A DNA stretch of 64,000 bases from Caulobacter sp. FWC2 (GCF_002742625.1 NZ_PEBF01000001.1:2356001-2420000); one strand, 5' to 3'. Counted from the first letter of the stretch, positions 18,232-25,696 are shown. Notes: a model not told the origin generated them from the letters alone. Numbers and translations are program-made.

Positions 18232-18707
18232 GGTTGCTGGTCGGTCCGATCTCGGCGGTCGGGCGGTTGGCGGGCCGGGCCGATCATGTGCTGTCGCTGA
18301 TCTCGCCCGACGCCGAAGCGCCGGCCTTAACGCAGCCAAGAACCCTCTTGCGTTTCAATGATATCGCCGAACAACGTGAAGGCTTGATCGCCCCCTCGGC
18401 GGCGATGGTCGAGACCATCCTGACGCTCCGCGAGACGCCCACGCTATTGATCCACTGTTTCGCTGGCGTCAGCCGCTCGACGGCGGCGGCCTATGTCCTG
18501 GCGTGCGCCAAGCGGCCGGCCGGCGAGGAGCAGGCGCTGGCCACGCAGCTCCGTTCGCTCAGCCCTGAAGCCACGCCCAACGTCCTGATGGTGGCGCTGG
18601 CCGACGTGATCCTGGATCGCGGCGGCGCCATGACCCGCGCCATCGCGGGTATCGGACGGGGCGTCGACGCCTATGAAGGCGCCGTAATCGACTGGCGGCT
18701 GGACTAG
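18228..18707 (+). CDS. Cys-dependent phosphatase (dual-specificity/tyrosine phosphatase fold) ending the B12 operon
   Basis: 159 aa with the P-loop H76-C-F-A-G-V-S-R83-S-T, i.e. HCxxGxSRS, with C77 as nucleophile and R83 binding phosphate. The preceding LRFNDI could carry the general acid Asp in place of the WPD loop. No signal peptide, so cytoplasmic. It starts within the cobS stop (ATGA), so it is translationally coupled to B12 synthesis. The run has no histidine-phosphatase CobC or CobZ, the usual alpha-ribazole-phosphate phosphatases; this protein may fill that step (inference). A regulatory protein tyrosine phosphatase is the alternative. Confidence 0.85.
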   Translation: MRLLVGPISAVGRLAGRADHVLSLISPDAEAPALTQPRTLLRFNDIAEQREGLIAPSAAMVETILTLRETPTLLIHCFAGVSRSTAAAYVLACAKRPAGEEQALATQLRSLSPEATPNVLMVALADVILDRGGAMTRAIAGIGRGVDAYEGAVIDWRLD

Positions 18708-18708
18708 C

Positions 18709-19299
18709 CTAGACCAGGCCCGGCAGCTCGATCTTCACCAGCTTCCACTTGAACAGACCACGACGCTCCAGCACCAGGCCGAACGGCTCCTGAGCGCCGT
18801 CCTTGGGGTCGCGATAGGTGGCGCGGAAGTGATCGAGGTCCAGGTAGCCGTAGTGGACCTCGGTGTCGGACTTGGCCTTGGGCTTCTTAGCCTCTGGCTG
18901 GGCCTGCTCGACGACCGGAGCGCCCGGCGTGGCGCTGATGCTCTTGGGCGGTTCGTTGGTCGCCACCATGTTGGCGATGGCGTCCGGGGTCGCATAGGTC
19001 TCGACGGCCTTGTCGACGACGCCAACCAGCAACATCTGGCCGAAAGCGGCGAACGGGTTGTCGCGCAGCTTGGGGTCTTCCTCCAACTTGCGCGTCATGC
19101 TGGCCTTGAGCTGGCTCTTCAGGTTCTCGCGCACGGCCGGAAAGTCGACCGCGCTCTCCAGGCCGGCCTTGTCGCCGGCCTTGGCCGCCGCCGTCAGGCC
19201 CTGCAGAGCGAGGATCGGCGAGGCCAGATAACCGGCGATCAGCGCCGCCACCAACACAGCAGCGCCGGCGCCAATCAAAATACGCTTCGAACGAGTCAT
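18709..19299 (-). CDS. DUF2939 membrane-anchored protein
   Basis: 196 aa. An N-terminal membrane segment (ILIGAGAAVLVAALIAGYL, about 6-24) is followed by a soluble domain outside the inner membrane that starts SPILALQGLTAAAKAGDKAGLESAVDFPAVRENLKSQLKA, the DUF2939 pattern. A Pro/Lys/Ala-rich linker (about residues 128-142) leads to a C-terminal beta part (HYGYLDLDHFRATYRD). Function unknown. It converges on the phosphatase gene with one base between stops. The AGGAGG ribosome site lies just upstream of the ATG. Confidence 0.85.
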   Translation of the reverse strand: MTRSKRILIGAGAAVLVAALIAGYLASPILALQGLTAAAKAGDKAGLESAVDFPAVRENLKSQLKASMTRKLEEDPKLRDNPFAAFGQMLLVGVVDKAVETYATPDAIANMVATNEPPKSISATPGAPVVEQAQPEAKKPKAKSDTEVHYGYLDLDHFRATYRDPKDGAQEPFGLVLERRGLFKWKLVKIELPGLV

Positions 19300-19347
19300 C
19301 GAGTCCTCCTGGCCAGGATCAAGTCAGGCGGGGGGACCGGGGTCAAC

Positions 19348-20406
19348 CTAAGGCCGCGAGGCGCGCAGGATATCGGTCCAGGGCGCCGGCTTCTTGCCCG
19401 TGCGCTTCACCAGGTCGTCGCGCAGCGGCAGGTACCTGGCGTCCAGCAGGCTGGCCAGGGTGTAGGTGCTGACGCCGTTGGAGACGTCCCAGTCGTGCGC
19501 CGCATATTCCTTCTGGCCGGAATTGGCGCGGTCGCGGTCGAACTGGATCTTGGAATTGACGAACTCGCTGTGTGTCTTCTCGCCCCGCGCGAAGGCCGCC
19601 AACCAGTCCAGCGAATGGGGCAGGCTGGACCCAGTCGGGCTCTTCCAGCTGAACCAGTCCTCGCCATGCGCCTGGGCCGCCAGGGCGGCCATCATCAGCG
19701 GGTCGAGGTTGTAGGTCACGTAGTGCAGGGCGTCGCGCTCGTGGAAATCATAGGTCGAGCCGTCGGCATAGAGGTTGACGCCGATCTGCTTGCGGAAGGC
19801 CTCGCGAGCGCGAGCGATCAGCTTGGCGTCGCCGGTCTGGTAGGCGGCCAGGGTCGCCATCTTGATCCTGTGGCTCTGCCAGTTGGTCTCGGCGTGCGTC
19901 GGGCCGGCGTCCATGGCGTCCAGATAGCCGACCGCCATCCTGCGCCAGAAGGCGTCGACCTTGGCGCGGATCGGGGCTGGCAGGTCGCTCTCCGTCAGGT
20001 CAGTGGCCATGACCAGGGTGTCAAAGCCGGTCTCGTCGATCGGGTTGAACGAGATCTGATAGATGTCGGCCCAGTTCTCGAGATAGCGGCTCGCAGTCTC
20101 CAGGAACCTGCGGTCGCCGGTCAGGCGGTAGGCCAGCGCGGAGTTCAGCACGATCGGCTGGTCCTCGCGGGCCTTGATGCTGATCTCGCGGATGCCCTTG
20201 CCGGGCAGGGTGCCCTCGGTGTGCGCATGGGGGATGGCGCCGGGCGGACGATCCAGGGTCGCGACGGCGCGCGAGACGATGGCTTCCCTCAGCGCCGGCG
20301 ACACCGCGCCCTTGCCATAGTTCGGGCCGAGCAGACCGTAGTCGGCGGCGTGCGCGGCGGACGCGACGGTCATCAGGGCGCACGCGGCGAACCATGCGGT
20401 CTTCAT
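19348..20406 (-). CDS. Alginate lyase family protein, secreted
   Basis: 352 aa. Signal peptide MKTAWFAACALMTVASAAHA, cut before ADYG. The mature part is an alpha/alpha-barrel protein of the alginate lyase (PF05426) type: LALxYRLTGDRRFLETASRYLENWA, NPIDETGFDTLVMATDL, the NWQSH motif (Asn and His expected in the active site), and the HERDALHYVTYNLDPLM helix with candidate Tyr and His. It would cleave uronic-acid polymer by beta-elimination in the periplasm; the substrate is not readable. The start at 20406 is chosen for its signal peptide and the GGAGGC stretch upstream; a longer frame reaches 20487. Confidence 0.8.
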   Translation of the reverse strand: MKTAWFAACALMTVASAAHAADYGLLGPNYGKGAVSPALREAIVSRAVATLDRPPGAIPHAHTEGTLPGKGIREISIKAREDQPIVLNSALAYRLTGDRRFLETASRYLENWADIYQISFNPIDETGFDTLVMATDLTESDLPAPIRAKVDAFWRRMAVGYLDAMDAGPTHAETNWQSHRIKMATLAAYQTGDAKLIARAREAFRKQIGVNLYADGSTYDFHERDALHYVTYNLDPLMMAALAAQAHGEDWFSWKSPTGSSLPHSLDWLAAFARGEKTHSEFVNSKIQFDRDRANSGQKEYAAHDWDVSNGVSTYTLASLLDARYLPLRDDLVKRTGKKPAPWTDILRASRP

Positions 20407-20547
20407 AGGAGCCTCCCAAGCCTTACTGGTCGCCACGCTGCTCGCGGCGTTGAGCAAAGATATCTGGCCAATCAGGAGGCTTGTCAATTATTGGTCATGT
20501 CAATTGTGCCGAGTGGTCCGACCGAGACCGATGACGCGCCGCCCGTC

Positions 20548-20928
20548 TTAGGTCGGGTCGTCGAGCGGCTCGGCGCGGCGCCAGGCGCGGACCCCAAAGT
20601 CCACGCTCCACAACGCCGCCAGGATGGCCGAAACGATGAGCAGGGTGTTGAAACCGCGCGCAAGCAGCAGGCGTTGGTCCACCGCCTTGACGGCGGGGAG
20701 GGTGGCGCAGTCGCCTTCCGTCCTCGCCGGCGACGGATATTTCTGGGCTTGCCGTTGGGCCAGGCGCTCACTGGTGGCGCGCACCTCGACGCACCGCGTC
20801 CAGTCGTCGCCGGGGGCGATCACGTAGGATTTCAGGGGCGGATCGAGCAGGAGATCCGCGACCGAAAACCCGACGGCGCCGACATAGGCCGCGGCGCACA
20901 GCGCGAGAAAAGGGCTTCGTTTGATCAT
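20548..20928 (-). CDS. Small membrane protein of unknown function
   Basis: 126 aa. Two hydrophobic segments: about 7-28 (FLALCAAAYVGAVGFSVADLLL) and about 92-110 (FNTLLIVSAILAALWSVDF). Between them lies a periplasm-facing loop with two Cys (RCVEV and GDCATLP) that could form a disulfide. I do not recognise a family. The frame is open only in this register with plausible membrane topology, which is why I keep it; the ribosome site is weak. Confidence 0.5.
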   Translation of the reverse strand: MIKRSPFLALCAAAYVGAVGFSVADLLLDPPLKSYVIAPGDDWTRCVEVRATSERLAQRQAQKYPSPARTEGDCATLPAVKAVDQRLLLARGFNTLLIVSAILAALWSVDFGVRAWRRAEPLDDPT

Positions 20929-21021
20929 GTCGGCTATCCAATTCTGCAGGCGGCGGCGAAGCGCGGAGATCGTCGTCCGGGCCTGAGCCGTGGCGGTCGA
21001 TCATGATGAGGGGAGTTCGGT

Positions 21022-21059
21022 GTCCCGGCTTCGGGACCTTGGGACCGTCCCGTTGGGAC
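21022..21059. promoter_or_regulatory. Array of GTCCC/GGGAC half-sites
   Basis: Five copies of the 5-base word in both orientations within 38 bases: GTCCC at 21022, GGGAC at 21033, 21041 and 21055, GTCCC at 21047. GTCCCG/CGGGAC (21022-21037) is a hairpin with a GCTT loop, and GGGAC-C-GTCCC (21041-21051) is a palindrome. It lies in the gap between the divergent small membrane protein and the small-gene trio, so an operator or a leader hairpin is possible. Confidence 0.3.
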
Positions 21060-21224
21060 CCTGTCCGAATGGCGTGACTGCGCGCCGCGTGAAAATCCTA
21101 GCACGGACCGTCGCCTGGACGGGAATGATTGCGACATGGGGAGCCATCGCCCCCGCGCCGCGCTATCCTATCCAGGCCACGGATCAGCCCGCGCCATGCG
21201 GAATCGTCGGCCCGAAAGGACGTC

Positions 21225-21281
21225 ATGTCCGCCATCTCGAACAATCCAGCCCACAAGTCCGCGGCTCCGGCGTCTCGATGA
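21225..21281 (+). CDS. Possible 18-aa leader peptide coupled to the next gene
   Basis: The peptide is MSAISNNPAHKSAAPASR. A GAAAGGA ribosome site sits 6 bases before the ATG, and the stop TGA overlaps the next ATG (ATGA), the same coupling seen in real operons of this window. Too short to judge by composition. It may be a translated leader, a remnant, or chance; the good ribosome site and exact overlap argue against pure chance. Confidence 0.4.
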   Translation: MSAISNNPAHKSAAPASR

Positions 21282-21502
21282 GTCCGTGGAGAGCGTTGCT
21301 GGCGAGCTTTGGCGCACGCCGGGCGTCGCCGCGGGAGGTGCGGGCCGAAGCCTTCTTCCTGGGCAGCCGCCACAAGGGTGAGATCCGGGAGGGCGCGGAA
21401 AAGGAACTGCTGGCGCCCGACCTCAGTCCCGATCGCGCCGCCCTGCTGCGGGCGGTCATCCGCATGACGCAAGGCCCCGCCAGCCGGGGAACGCGCCCAT
21501 GA
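21278..21502 (+). CDS. Small hypothetical protein
   Basis: 74 aa beginning MSPWRALLASFGARRASPREVRAE; basic N-terminal half, then an acidic-helical half (FFLGSRHKGEIREGAEKELLAPDLSP). The upstream frame is open to 20990, but that extension is shadow-like sequence through the regulatory gap, so I start at 21278, where the ATG overlaps the leader stop. The stop overlaps the next ATG (ATGA). No family recognised; the fixed coupling on both sides supports a real gene. Confidence 0.5.
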   Translation: MSPWRALLASFGARRASPREVRAEAFFLGSRHKGEIREGAEKELLAPDLSPDRAALLRAVIRMTQGPASRGTRP

Positions 21503-21684
21503 CCGACGAAGACGCCCAGGCCCTGCGTCGGGAGAACGCCTATCTCAAAAGTCGCAACGCCCAGCTGCAGGGCGACGTCACCAGCCTCAGCGGACAGGTC
21601 CTGCGCATGCAGCAGGAGCTGGAGCGTTTGAGGGGCCGTCACTCCGGCCACGCGCCCGATCCGCTTGTCGGCGGTCAATCGTAG
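21499..21684 (+). CDS. Small coiled-coil protein
   Basis: 61 aa, nearly all coiled coil: LRRENAYLKSRNAQLQGDV and LRMQQELERL show heptads with Leu at core positions. No signal or membrane segment. It starts inside the stop of the preceding small gene. It resembles short leucine-zipper partners seen beside many regulators, but no function can be read. Convergent with the gene ending at 21689. Confidence 0.6.
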   Translation: MTDEDAQALRRENAYLKSRNAQLQGDVTSLSGQVLRMQQELERLRGRHSGHAPDPLVGGQS

Positions 21685-21688
21685 GCGG

Positions 21689-21886
21689 CTAGGTCTTCTT
21701 GCGATCCGTGGTCTTCAGGAGTTCCGAACCCGCGGCGGTGATCTCCCAGCCCTGCGCCTTCCGCTCCGCCAGGCCGAGATCGGTCAGGACGCGCGCGGCT
21801 GCGATGTTAATGTACGGGACCTCTTTGCCCTGACGCTTGCGTTCCAGGTTTTCGAGGGCGTGTTTTTGGGCGTCGGTCAGGGTCAT
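21689..21886 (-). CDS. Small hypothetical protein with winged-helix-like pattern
   Basis: 65 aa: TLTDAQKHALENLERKRQGKEVPYINIAAARVLTDLGLAERKAQGWEITAAGSELL. The helix-helix-(ALTDLGL)-wing (GWEITAAGSELL) order resembles the end of MarR-like winged helices or a short DUF of that type. The start is the ATG at 21886; a TTG at 21913 would add nine residues. It may bind DNA, but this is only a shape argument. Confidence 0.65.
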   Translation of the reverse strand: MTLTDAQKHALENLERKRQGKEVPYINIAAARVLTDLGLAERKAQGWEITAAGSELLKTTDRKKT

Positions 21887-21948
21887 ACGGGCACAACGCC
21901 CGTCCAGTCGCAAAAGTCCAGCAACATGTCTTTCGCGAGGTTCGAGCC

Positions 21949-22764
21949 TCAGGTCGCCCCCATGACCTCATCGGTCCTGACGATGAAGCTTTTCAAAAGC
22001 GCGGGACCGAACGAGGTGGTGATAGCCGCGTCGGTCGCGTCGCGCCCGCGCGCCATCAGGATGCGGGCGATGCGCGGCGTGTTGTGGCGCGCGTCGAAGG
22101 TGCGCCATTCCCCGTCGAGATAGGCCTCGAACCAGGCGCTGAAATCCATGGGCGCATCGACCGCCGGAACCCCAATGTCGCCCAGATAGCCAGTGCAGTA
22201 TCGCGCCGGGATGTTCATGCAGCGGCACAGGGTGATCGCCAGGTGGGCGAAGTCGCGGCAGACGCCGCGCCGCTCCGCATTGGCCTGCCACGCCGACTTG
22301 GTGGCCCGGGCGTGGGCATAGCCGAATTCGATACGCTGGTGGGTGTAGTCGACGATCGCCTGCACCCGCGCCCAGCCGGGTTGGGTTTGGCCGAACAGCG
22401 ACCAGGCCAGATCGCTCAGGGTGTCGGTCTCGCAGTATCGGCTGCCCAGCAGGAAGACGAGCGCCTCGGGCGGAAGCTCCTCGACCCCGCAGGCGCGGGC
22501 GTCGGGCAGGACGGGGTCGGGCGCGCCGCTGTCGCGGATGATGAAATCGGCCGACAGCACCGAGCGCCCCGCCGGCAGCACGACGCGGCTGCAGCGGTTG
22601 CCGAAGCCGTCGATATAGGCGTCGATCGGCGCGCCGCTGTCGATATGGATGGTGTCAGGCGTCTCGAGGTCGGCCTCGCGCTCGGGCCGGACATTCAGCA
22701 TCAGCAGCATCGGCGTCGGCGCCGGGCAATCGTAGGTGATCTCGAAACCAGCTCGGATGCGCAT
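21949..22764 (-). CDS. Transglutaminase-like protein with Ser in place of the active His
   Basis: 271 aa cytoplasmic protein. N-terminal beta part (IRAGFEITYDCPAPTPMLLMLNV), then the transglutaminase core: nucleophile region RRGVCRDFAHLAITLCRCMNIPARYCTGYLG, then MDFSAWFEAYLDGEWRTFDARHNTPRIARILMARGRDATD. In the usual core the second motif reads HAW; here it is SAW, so the catalytic His is missing unless the His of DARHN takes over. Possibly a peptidase- or amidase-like enzyme, or a non-catalytic member. Transcribed after the other transglutaminase gene with 15 bases between. Confidence 0.85.
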   Translation of the reverse strand: MRIRAGFEITYDCPAPTPMLLMLNVRPEREADLETPDTIHIDSGAPIDAYIDGFGNRCSRVVLPAGRSVLSADFIIRDSGAPDPVLPDARACGVEELPPEALVFLLGSRYCETDTLSDLAWSLFGQTQPGWARVQAIVDYTHQRIEFGYAHARATKSAWQANAERRGVCRDFAHLAITLCRCMNIPARYCTGYLGDIGVPAVDAPMDFSAWFEAYLDGEWRTFDARHNTPRIARILMARGRDATDAAITTSFGPALLKSFIVRTDEVMGAT

Positions 22765-22779
22765 GGAGTGTCCTGACGG

Positions 22780-23742
22780 CTAACTGGCCAAGGCAACGTC
22801 CTCTTGCGCGGGCGGTTGCGCCGCGCGCATCGTCGCGAGCGCGCCGAGGCGATCATGCTCGCTCAGCACCTCGACCTCGACGTCCATGCCCAGATAATCG
22901 CCAGCCTCGCCCGTCCAGCCGCCCGATAGCGGCAGGGCCTGGCGAGGATCGCGGGCGATCGCCACGCGGATCAGATCGGCGTTGCCGACGATGCCGTTGG
23001 TCGGATCGAACTCCACCCAGCCGCAGACCGGCAGATAGACCCGCACCCAGGCATGGGTGTGTCCGCCGCCGAGCTTGACGGGCAGGCCAGCCGGGCGCGG
23101 CGGGCAATAGAGGTAGCCGGAGACGAACTGGGCGGCCAGGCCCAGGGACCGGACCGCCTCCATCATCAGCACCGCGAAGTCTCGGCACGTGCCGCTGCGC
23201 CAGGCCAGGGTCTCCGTCGGGCTCTGCGCCGCGCCATGCAGGCGCGTGGCGTAGCGGAAGTCGCTGTAGATGGCCTGGGTCATCTCGGCCAACAGGGTCT
23301 GAAGGCTGGTGCGGCCCTCATGGCGCAGGAAGCTGCGCGCCCAGCGTTCCAGCGCGCCGTCTGGATCCGGATGCTGCCGCTCCATCGACCGCAGCAGGTC
23401 GGGCATGTCCTCGGGGCTGTAGGCGAACGGCATCGAGCCGCCATAGGCCTCGATCTCGCCGTCGACGCCGGCGAAGGCGGGCAGGGGGCGATGATCCAGC
23501 GTCACCCGGCTCTCGAAGGACAGCTCGCGGGCCCGCTCGCCGAAGCGCGCGATGGTCACGCAATTGCCGAACACATCGTGGACGTTGCGGATCAGGCTGG
23601 GCTCGGGGCCGATGACCAGGTCGGCGCTGACCAGGCGCTGGTCGTAGCTTTCCAGCGGGCGGAACATCATCCGGTGCTCGCCAAACCCGACGGGCTTGCG
23701 ATAGCGGTAGCGCGTCAGGTGACGGATCGAGAGGATCGACAT
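22780..23742 (-). CDS. Transglutaminase-like cysteine protease family protein
   Basis: 320 aa. The N domain is typical (SIRHLTRYRYRKPVGFGEHRMMFRP), and the core has an intact triad: Cys in SGTCRDFAVLMMEAVRSLG, His in GGHTHAWVRVYLPVCG, Asp in WVEFDPTNGIVGN. Probably cleaves or transfers on amide bonds of peptides; no signal peptide seen. It is divergent from the amidohydrolase at 23742 with the start codons overlapping on opposite strands, and in line with the second transglutaminase gene. Confidence 0.88.
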   Translation of the reverse strand: MSILSIRHLTRYRYRKPVGFGEHRMMFRPLESYDQRLVSADLVIGPEPSLIRNVHDVFGNCVTIARFGERARELSFESRVTLDHRPLPAFAGVDGEIEAYGGSMPFAYSPEDMPDLLRSMERQHPDPDGALERWARSFLRHEGRTSLQTLLAEMTQAIYSDFRYATRLHGAAQSPTETLAWRSGTCRDFAVLMMEAVRSLGLAAQFVSGYLYCPPRPAGLPVKLGGGHTHAWVRVYLPVCGWVEFDPTNGIVGNADLIRVAIARDPRQALPLSGGWTGEAGDYLGMDVEVEVLSEHDRLGALATMRAAQPPAQEDVALAS

Positions 23743-24530
23743 TGAACCAGCGTGACCTGAGCCGGGACGATCCGTCGATGAGGCTGCTGGTCGCAGGCGA
23801 TATTGATCCGGTGGCTGTCGATAATCCGGGCGGTTCCTCGCCGTTTCTGTTGCTGGGGGATCATGCCGGTCGTGCGATTCCCCGGCGACTGGGGGCGCTG
23901 GGCCTGGAGAATCACGACCTGGCGCGACACATCGCCTGCGACATCGGCGTCGAGGGCCTGGGCGTGCGGCTCGCCGGGCGCCTCGACGCGACCTTTGTGC
24001 GCCAGACCTATTCGCGGCTCGTCATCGACTGCAATCGCGCCCTGGGGTCGGAAGGCTCGATCGCGGCGGTCAGCGACGGAACGCCCATCCCCGGCAACCA
24101 AAACCTTGATGCGGCGGGGCGTGAAGCGCGCGCCGCCGAGATCTTCACGCCCTACCACGACCATATCGCCACGACCCTCGATCGCCGTGGGGGCGCGACG
24201 ATCGTCATCTCGCTGCACAGCTTCACGCCTGCGCTCAGCGGAGAGGTCCGGCCCTGGCTCTATGGCGTTCTTCATCGCGGCGACTCCCCCTTCTCGAACG
24301 CGGTCCTCGCGGCGCTGAGGGCGCGGGTGGGGGAGGGCCTGGTGGGCGACAACGCGCCCTATGCAATGGACGGCACCGATTTCACCATCCCGCATCACGT
24401 TGATCCGCGCGGCCTGGACTATCTCGAACTGGAGGTTCGCCAGGATATTATCGCTGATCCGACCGGACAGGACGCGGTGGCCGAAAGCCTCGCGGAAGTC
24501 TTCCAGGCGCTTGTTCAGGAACGCCAATAG
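23742..24530 (+). CDS. N-formylglutamate amidohydrolase family protein
   Basis: 262 aa metal-dependent amidohydrolase (PF05013 type). Motifs: FLLLGDHAGRAIP (metal His), RLVIDCNRAL, TIVISLHSFTPAL, and LDYLELEVRQDI. The TTG at 23742 has a GAGAGGA ribosome site 6 bases upstream; an ATG at 23778 is the alternative and has a weaker site. The family name comes from histidine breakdown, but no hut genes are nearby; next to transglutaminase-like genes it more likely acts on another acyl-amino acid or peptide. Confidence 0.87.
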   Translation: MNQRDLSRDDPSMRLLVAGDIDPVAVDNPGGSSPFLLLGDHAGRAIPRRLGALGLENHDLARHIACDIGVEGLGVRLAGRLDATFVRQTYSRLVIDCNRALGSEGSIAAVSDGTPIPGNQNLDAAGREARAAEIFTPYHDHIATTLDRRGGATIVISLHSFTPALSGEVRPWLYGVLHRGDSPFSNAVLAALRARVGEGLVGDNAPYAMDGTDFTIPHHVDPRGLDYLELEVRQDIIADPTGQDAVAESLAEVFQALVQERQ

Positions 24531-24584
24531 CGTTCGCGGATTGAGTTGGCGCGTCGCCCTTCGGCGGCTAACGGAGGATTACCG

Positions 24585-24929
24585 ATGGACGATCAAGTGA
24601 TGGGCGTCGCCAAGCAGGGCGTCGGCCGGGTTCAGGACGCGTTCGGCGGCTTGACCGGCGACGGCGCCACCCAAGCCAAGGGCAAGCTGAACGAAGCCGT
24701 GGGCAGCGCCCAACAGGCCTATGGTCAACTGGCCAGCGGCATGCGCGACGTGGTGGGCGGCGGCCTGGAGACGGTGCGCGGCGAGATCCACGACCGCCTC
24801 GACACGGTCGAGAGCTATGTAAAGGGCAAGCCCCTGCCGGCCGTGGCGATCGCCGCGACGATCGGCGTGGTTCTGGGCCTGCTCCTGCGCGGGCGCAGCA
24901 AGACCGTCTATTTGCGCGACCCGCGCTGA
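24585..24929 (+). CDS. CsbD / DUF883-type stress membrane protein
   Basis: 114 aa. N-terminal half is CsbD-like: GVGRVQDAFGGLTGDGATQAKGKLNEAVGSAQQAYGQ. C-terminal half is like the ElaB/YqjD DUF883 proteins: an amphipathic helix (LETVRGEIHDRLDTVESYVKG) and an anchor PLPAVAIAATIGVVLGLLL followed by RGRSK. This suggests an inner-membrane-bound protein with a soluble helical part, of a kind often made in stationary phase or stress. Ribosome site GGAGG lies 8 bases before the ATG. A strong hairpin follows. Confidence 0.88.
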   Translation: MDDQVMGVAKQGVGRVQDAFGGLTGDGATQAKGKLNEAVGSAQQAYGQLASGMRDVVGGGLETVRGEIHDRLDTVESYVKGKPLPAVAIAATIGVVLGLLLRGRSKTVYLRDPR

Positions 24930-24953
24930 CTTCAGCGTCGCTTCGTACAGATC

Positions 24954-24984
24954 GAAGGGCCCGGCGTCACGCGCCGGGCCCTTC
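24954..24984 (+). terminator. Strong terminator hairpin after the CsbD/DUF883 gene
   Basis: Perfect 13-base stem GAAGGGCCCGGCG (24954-24966) and CGCCGGGCCCTTC (24972-24984) with a 5-base loop. It lies 25 bases after the stop codon. There is no T run, as is common in this GC-rich group. Confidence 0.8.
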
Positions 24985-25108
24985 GCACGTCAGCAGTAAG
25001 CCTGACGGCAATCGTTGAACCAGAGCGCATCGCCGATAGTCTTGAGTGTCTAGTATCCGACGCTGCGGCTTCGCGTAACGCGAACGTCTCGCAAGTCATA
25101 TCCCGTTC

Positions 25109-25133
25109 GGAACAGTTGTCGCCGGCCTTCGTT
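25109..25133 (+). promoter_or_regulatory. EcfG/SigT-type general stress promoter of the hemerythrin gene
   Basis: GGAAC at 25109-25113 and CGTT at 25130-25133 with exactly 16 bases between, the known pattern of alphaproteobacterial general stress response promoters (SigT in Caulobacter). Transcription should begin near 25140, close before the ATG candidates at 25153 and 25168. Confidence 0.7.
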
Positions 25134-25167
25134 GCTTGTCTCAACAAGTCTCATGGAGATCCAGACG

Positions 25168-25689
25168 ATGGCGCAAGCCGCTAAACTCGACGCCGTGGCC
25201 CTGCTCAAGGCCGATCACCGCAAGGTCGAGGATCTGTTCGCGAAATTCGAGGCCGCCACGGGCGACGGCAAGAAGAAGGCCCTGGCCGAGCAGATCTGCA
25301 TGGAACTGACCGTCCACACCAAGATCGAGGAGGACATCTTCTATCCGGCCTGCGAGGGCAAGGTGGAGGAGGATCTGCTGAAGGAAGCCTATGTCGAGCA
25401 CGACGGGGCCAAGGTGCTGATCGCCGAGATCGAGGCGGGCGGTCCGGACGACGAATTCTACGACGCCAAGGTCAAGGTGCTGTCTGAAATGATCGAGCAC
25501 CACGTCAAGGAAGAAGAACAGCGCGTCGAAGGCATGTTCAGCCAGGCCCGCAAGGCCGGTCTCGACATGGACGCCCTGGGCGAGCAGATGGCGGCCGAGA
25601 AGGCCGAGCTGATCGCGACCTACAAGGCCGGCGGCCTGCCGGTTCCCGAGACGCCCACCCTGGGCGGTACAGCGCTCGCGGGCCACTGA
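25168..25689 (+). CDS. Hemerythrin-domain (HHE) protein
   Basis: 173 aa four-helix protein binding a di-iron centre. The HHE ligands are in ALLKADHRKVEDLF (His), MELTVHTKIEEDIFYPA (His, Glu), EAYVEHDGAKVLI (His) and IEHHVKEEEQRVEGMF (His, Glu). No signal peptide, so a cytoplasmic sensor or store for oxygen, NO or iron. I start at 25168 (MAQAAKLDAVALL) behind GGAG; an ATG at 25153 is an alternative. A SigT-like promoter lies upstream, fitting a stress role, and a hairpin terminator follows. Confidence 0.9.
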   Translation: MAQAAKLDAVALLKADHRKVEDLFAKFEAATGDGKKKALAEQICMELTVHTKIEEDIFYPACEGKVEEDLLKEAYVEHDGAKVLIAEIEAGGPDDEFYDAKVKVLSEMIEHHVKEEEQRVEGMFSQARKAGLDMDALGEQMAAEKAELIATYKAGGLPVPETPTLGGTALAGH

Positions 25690-25696
25690 TGGTCTT

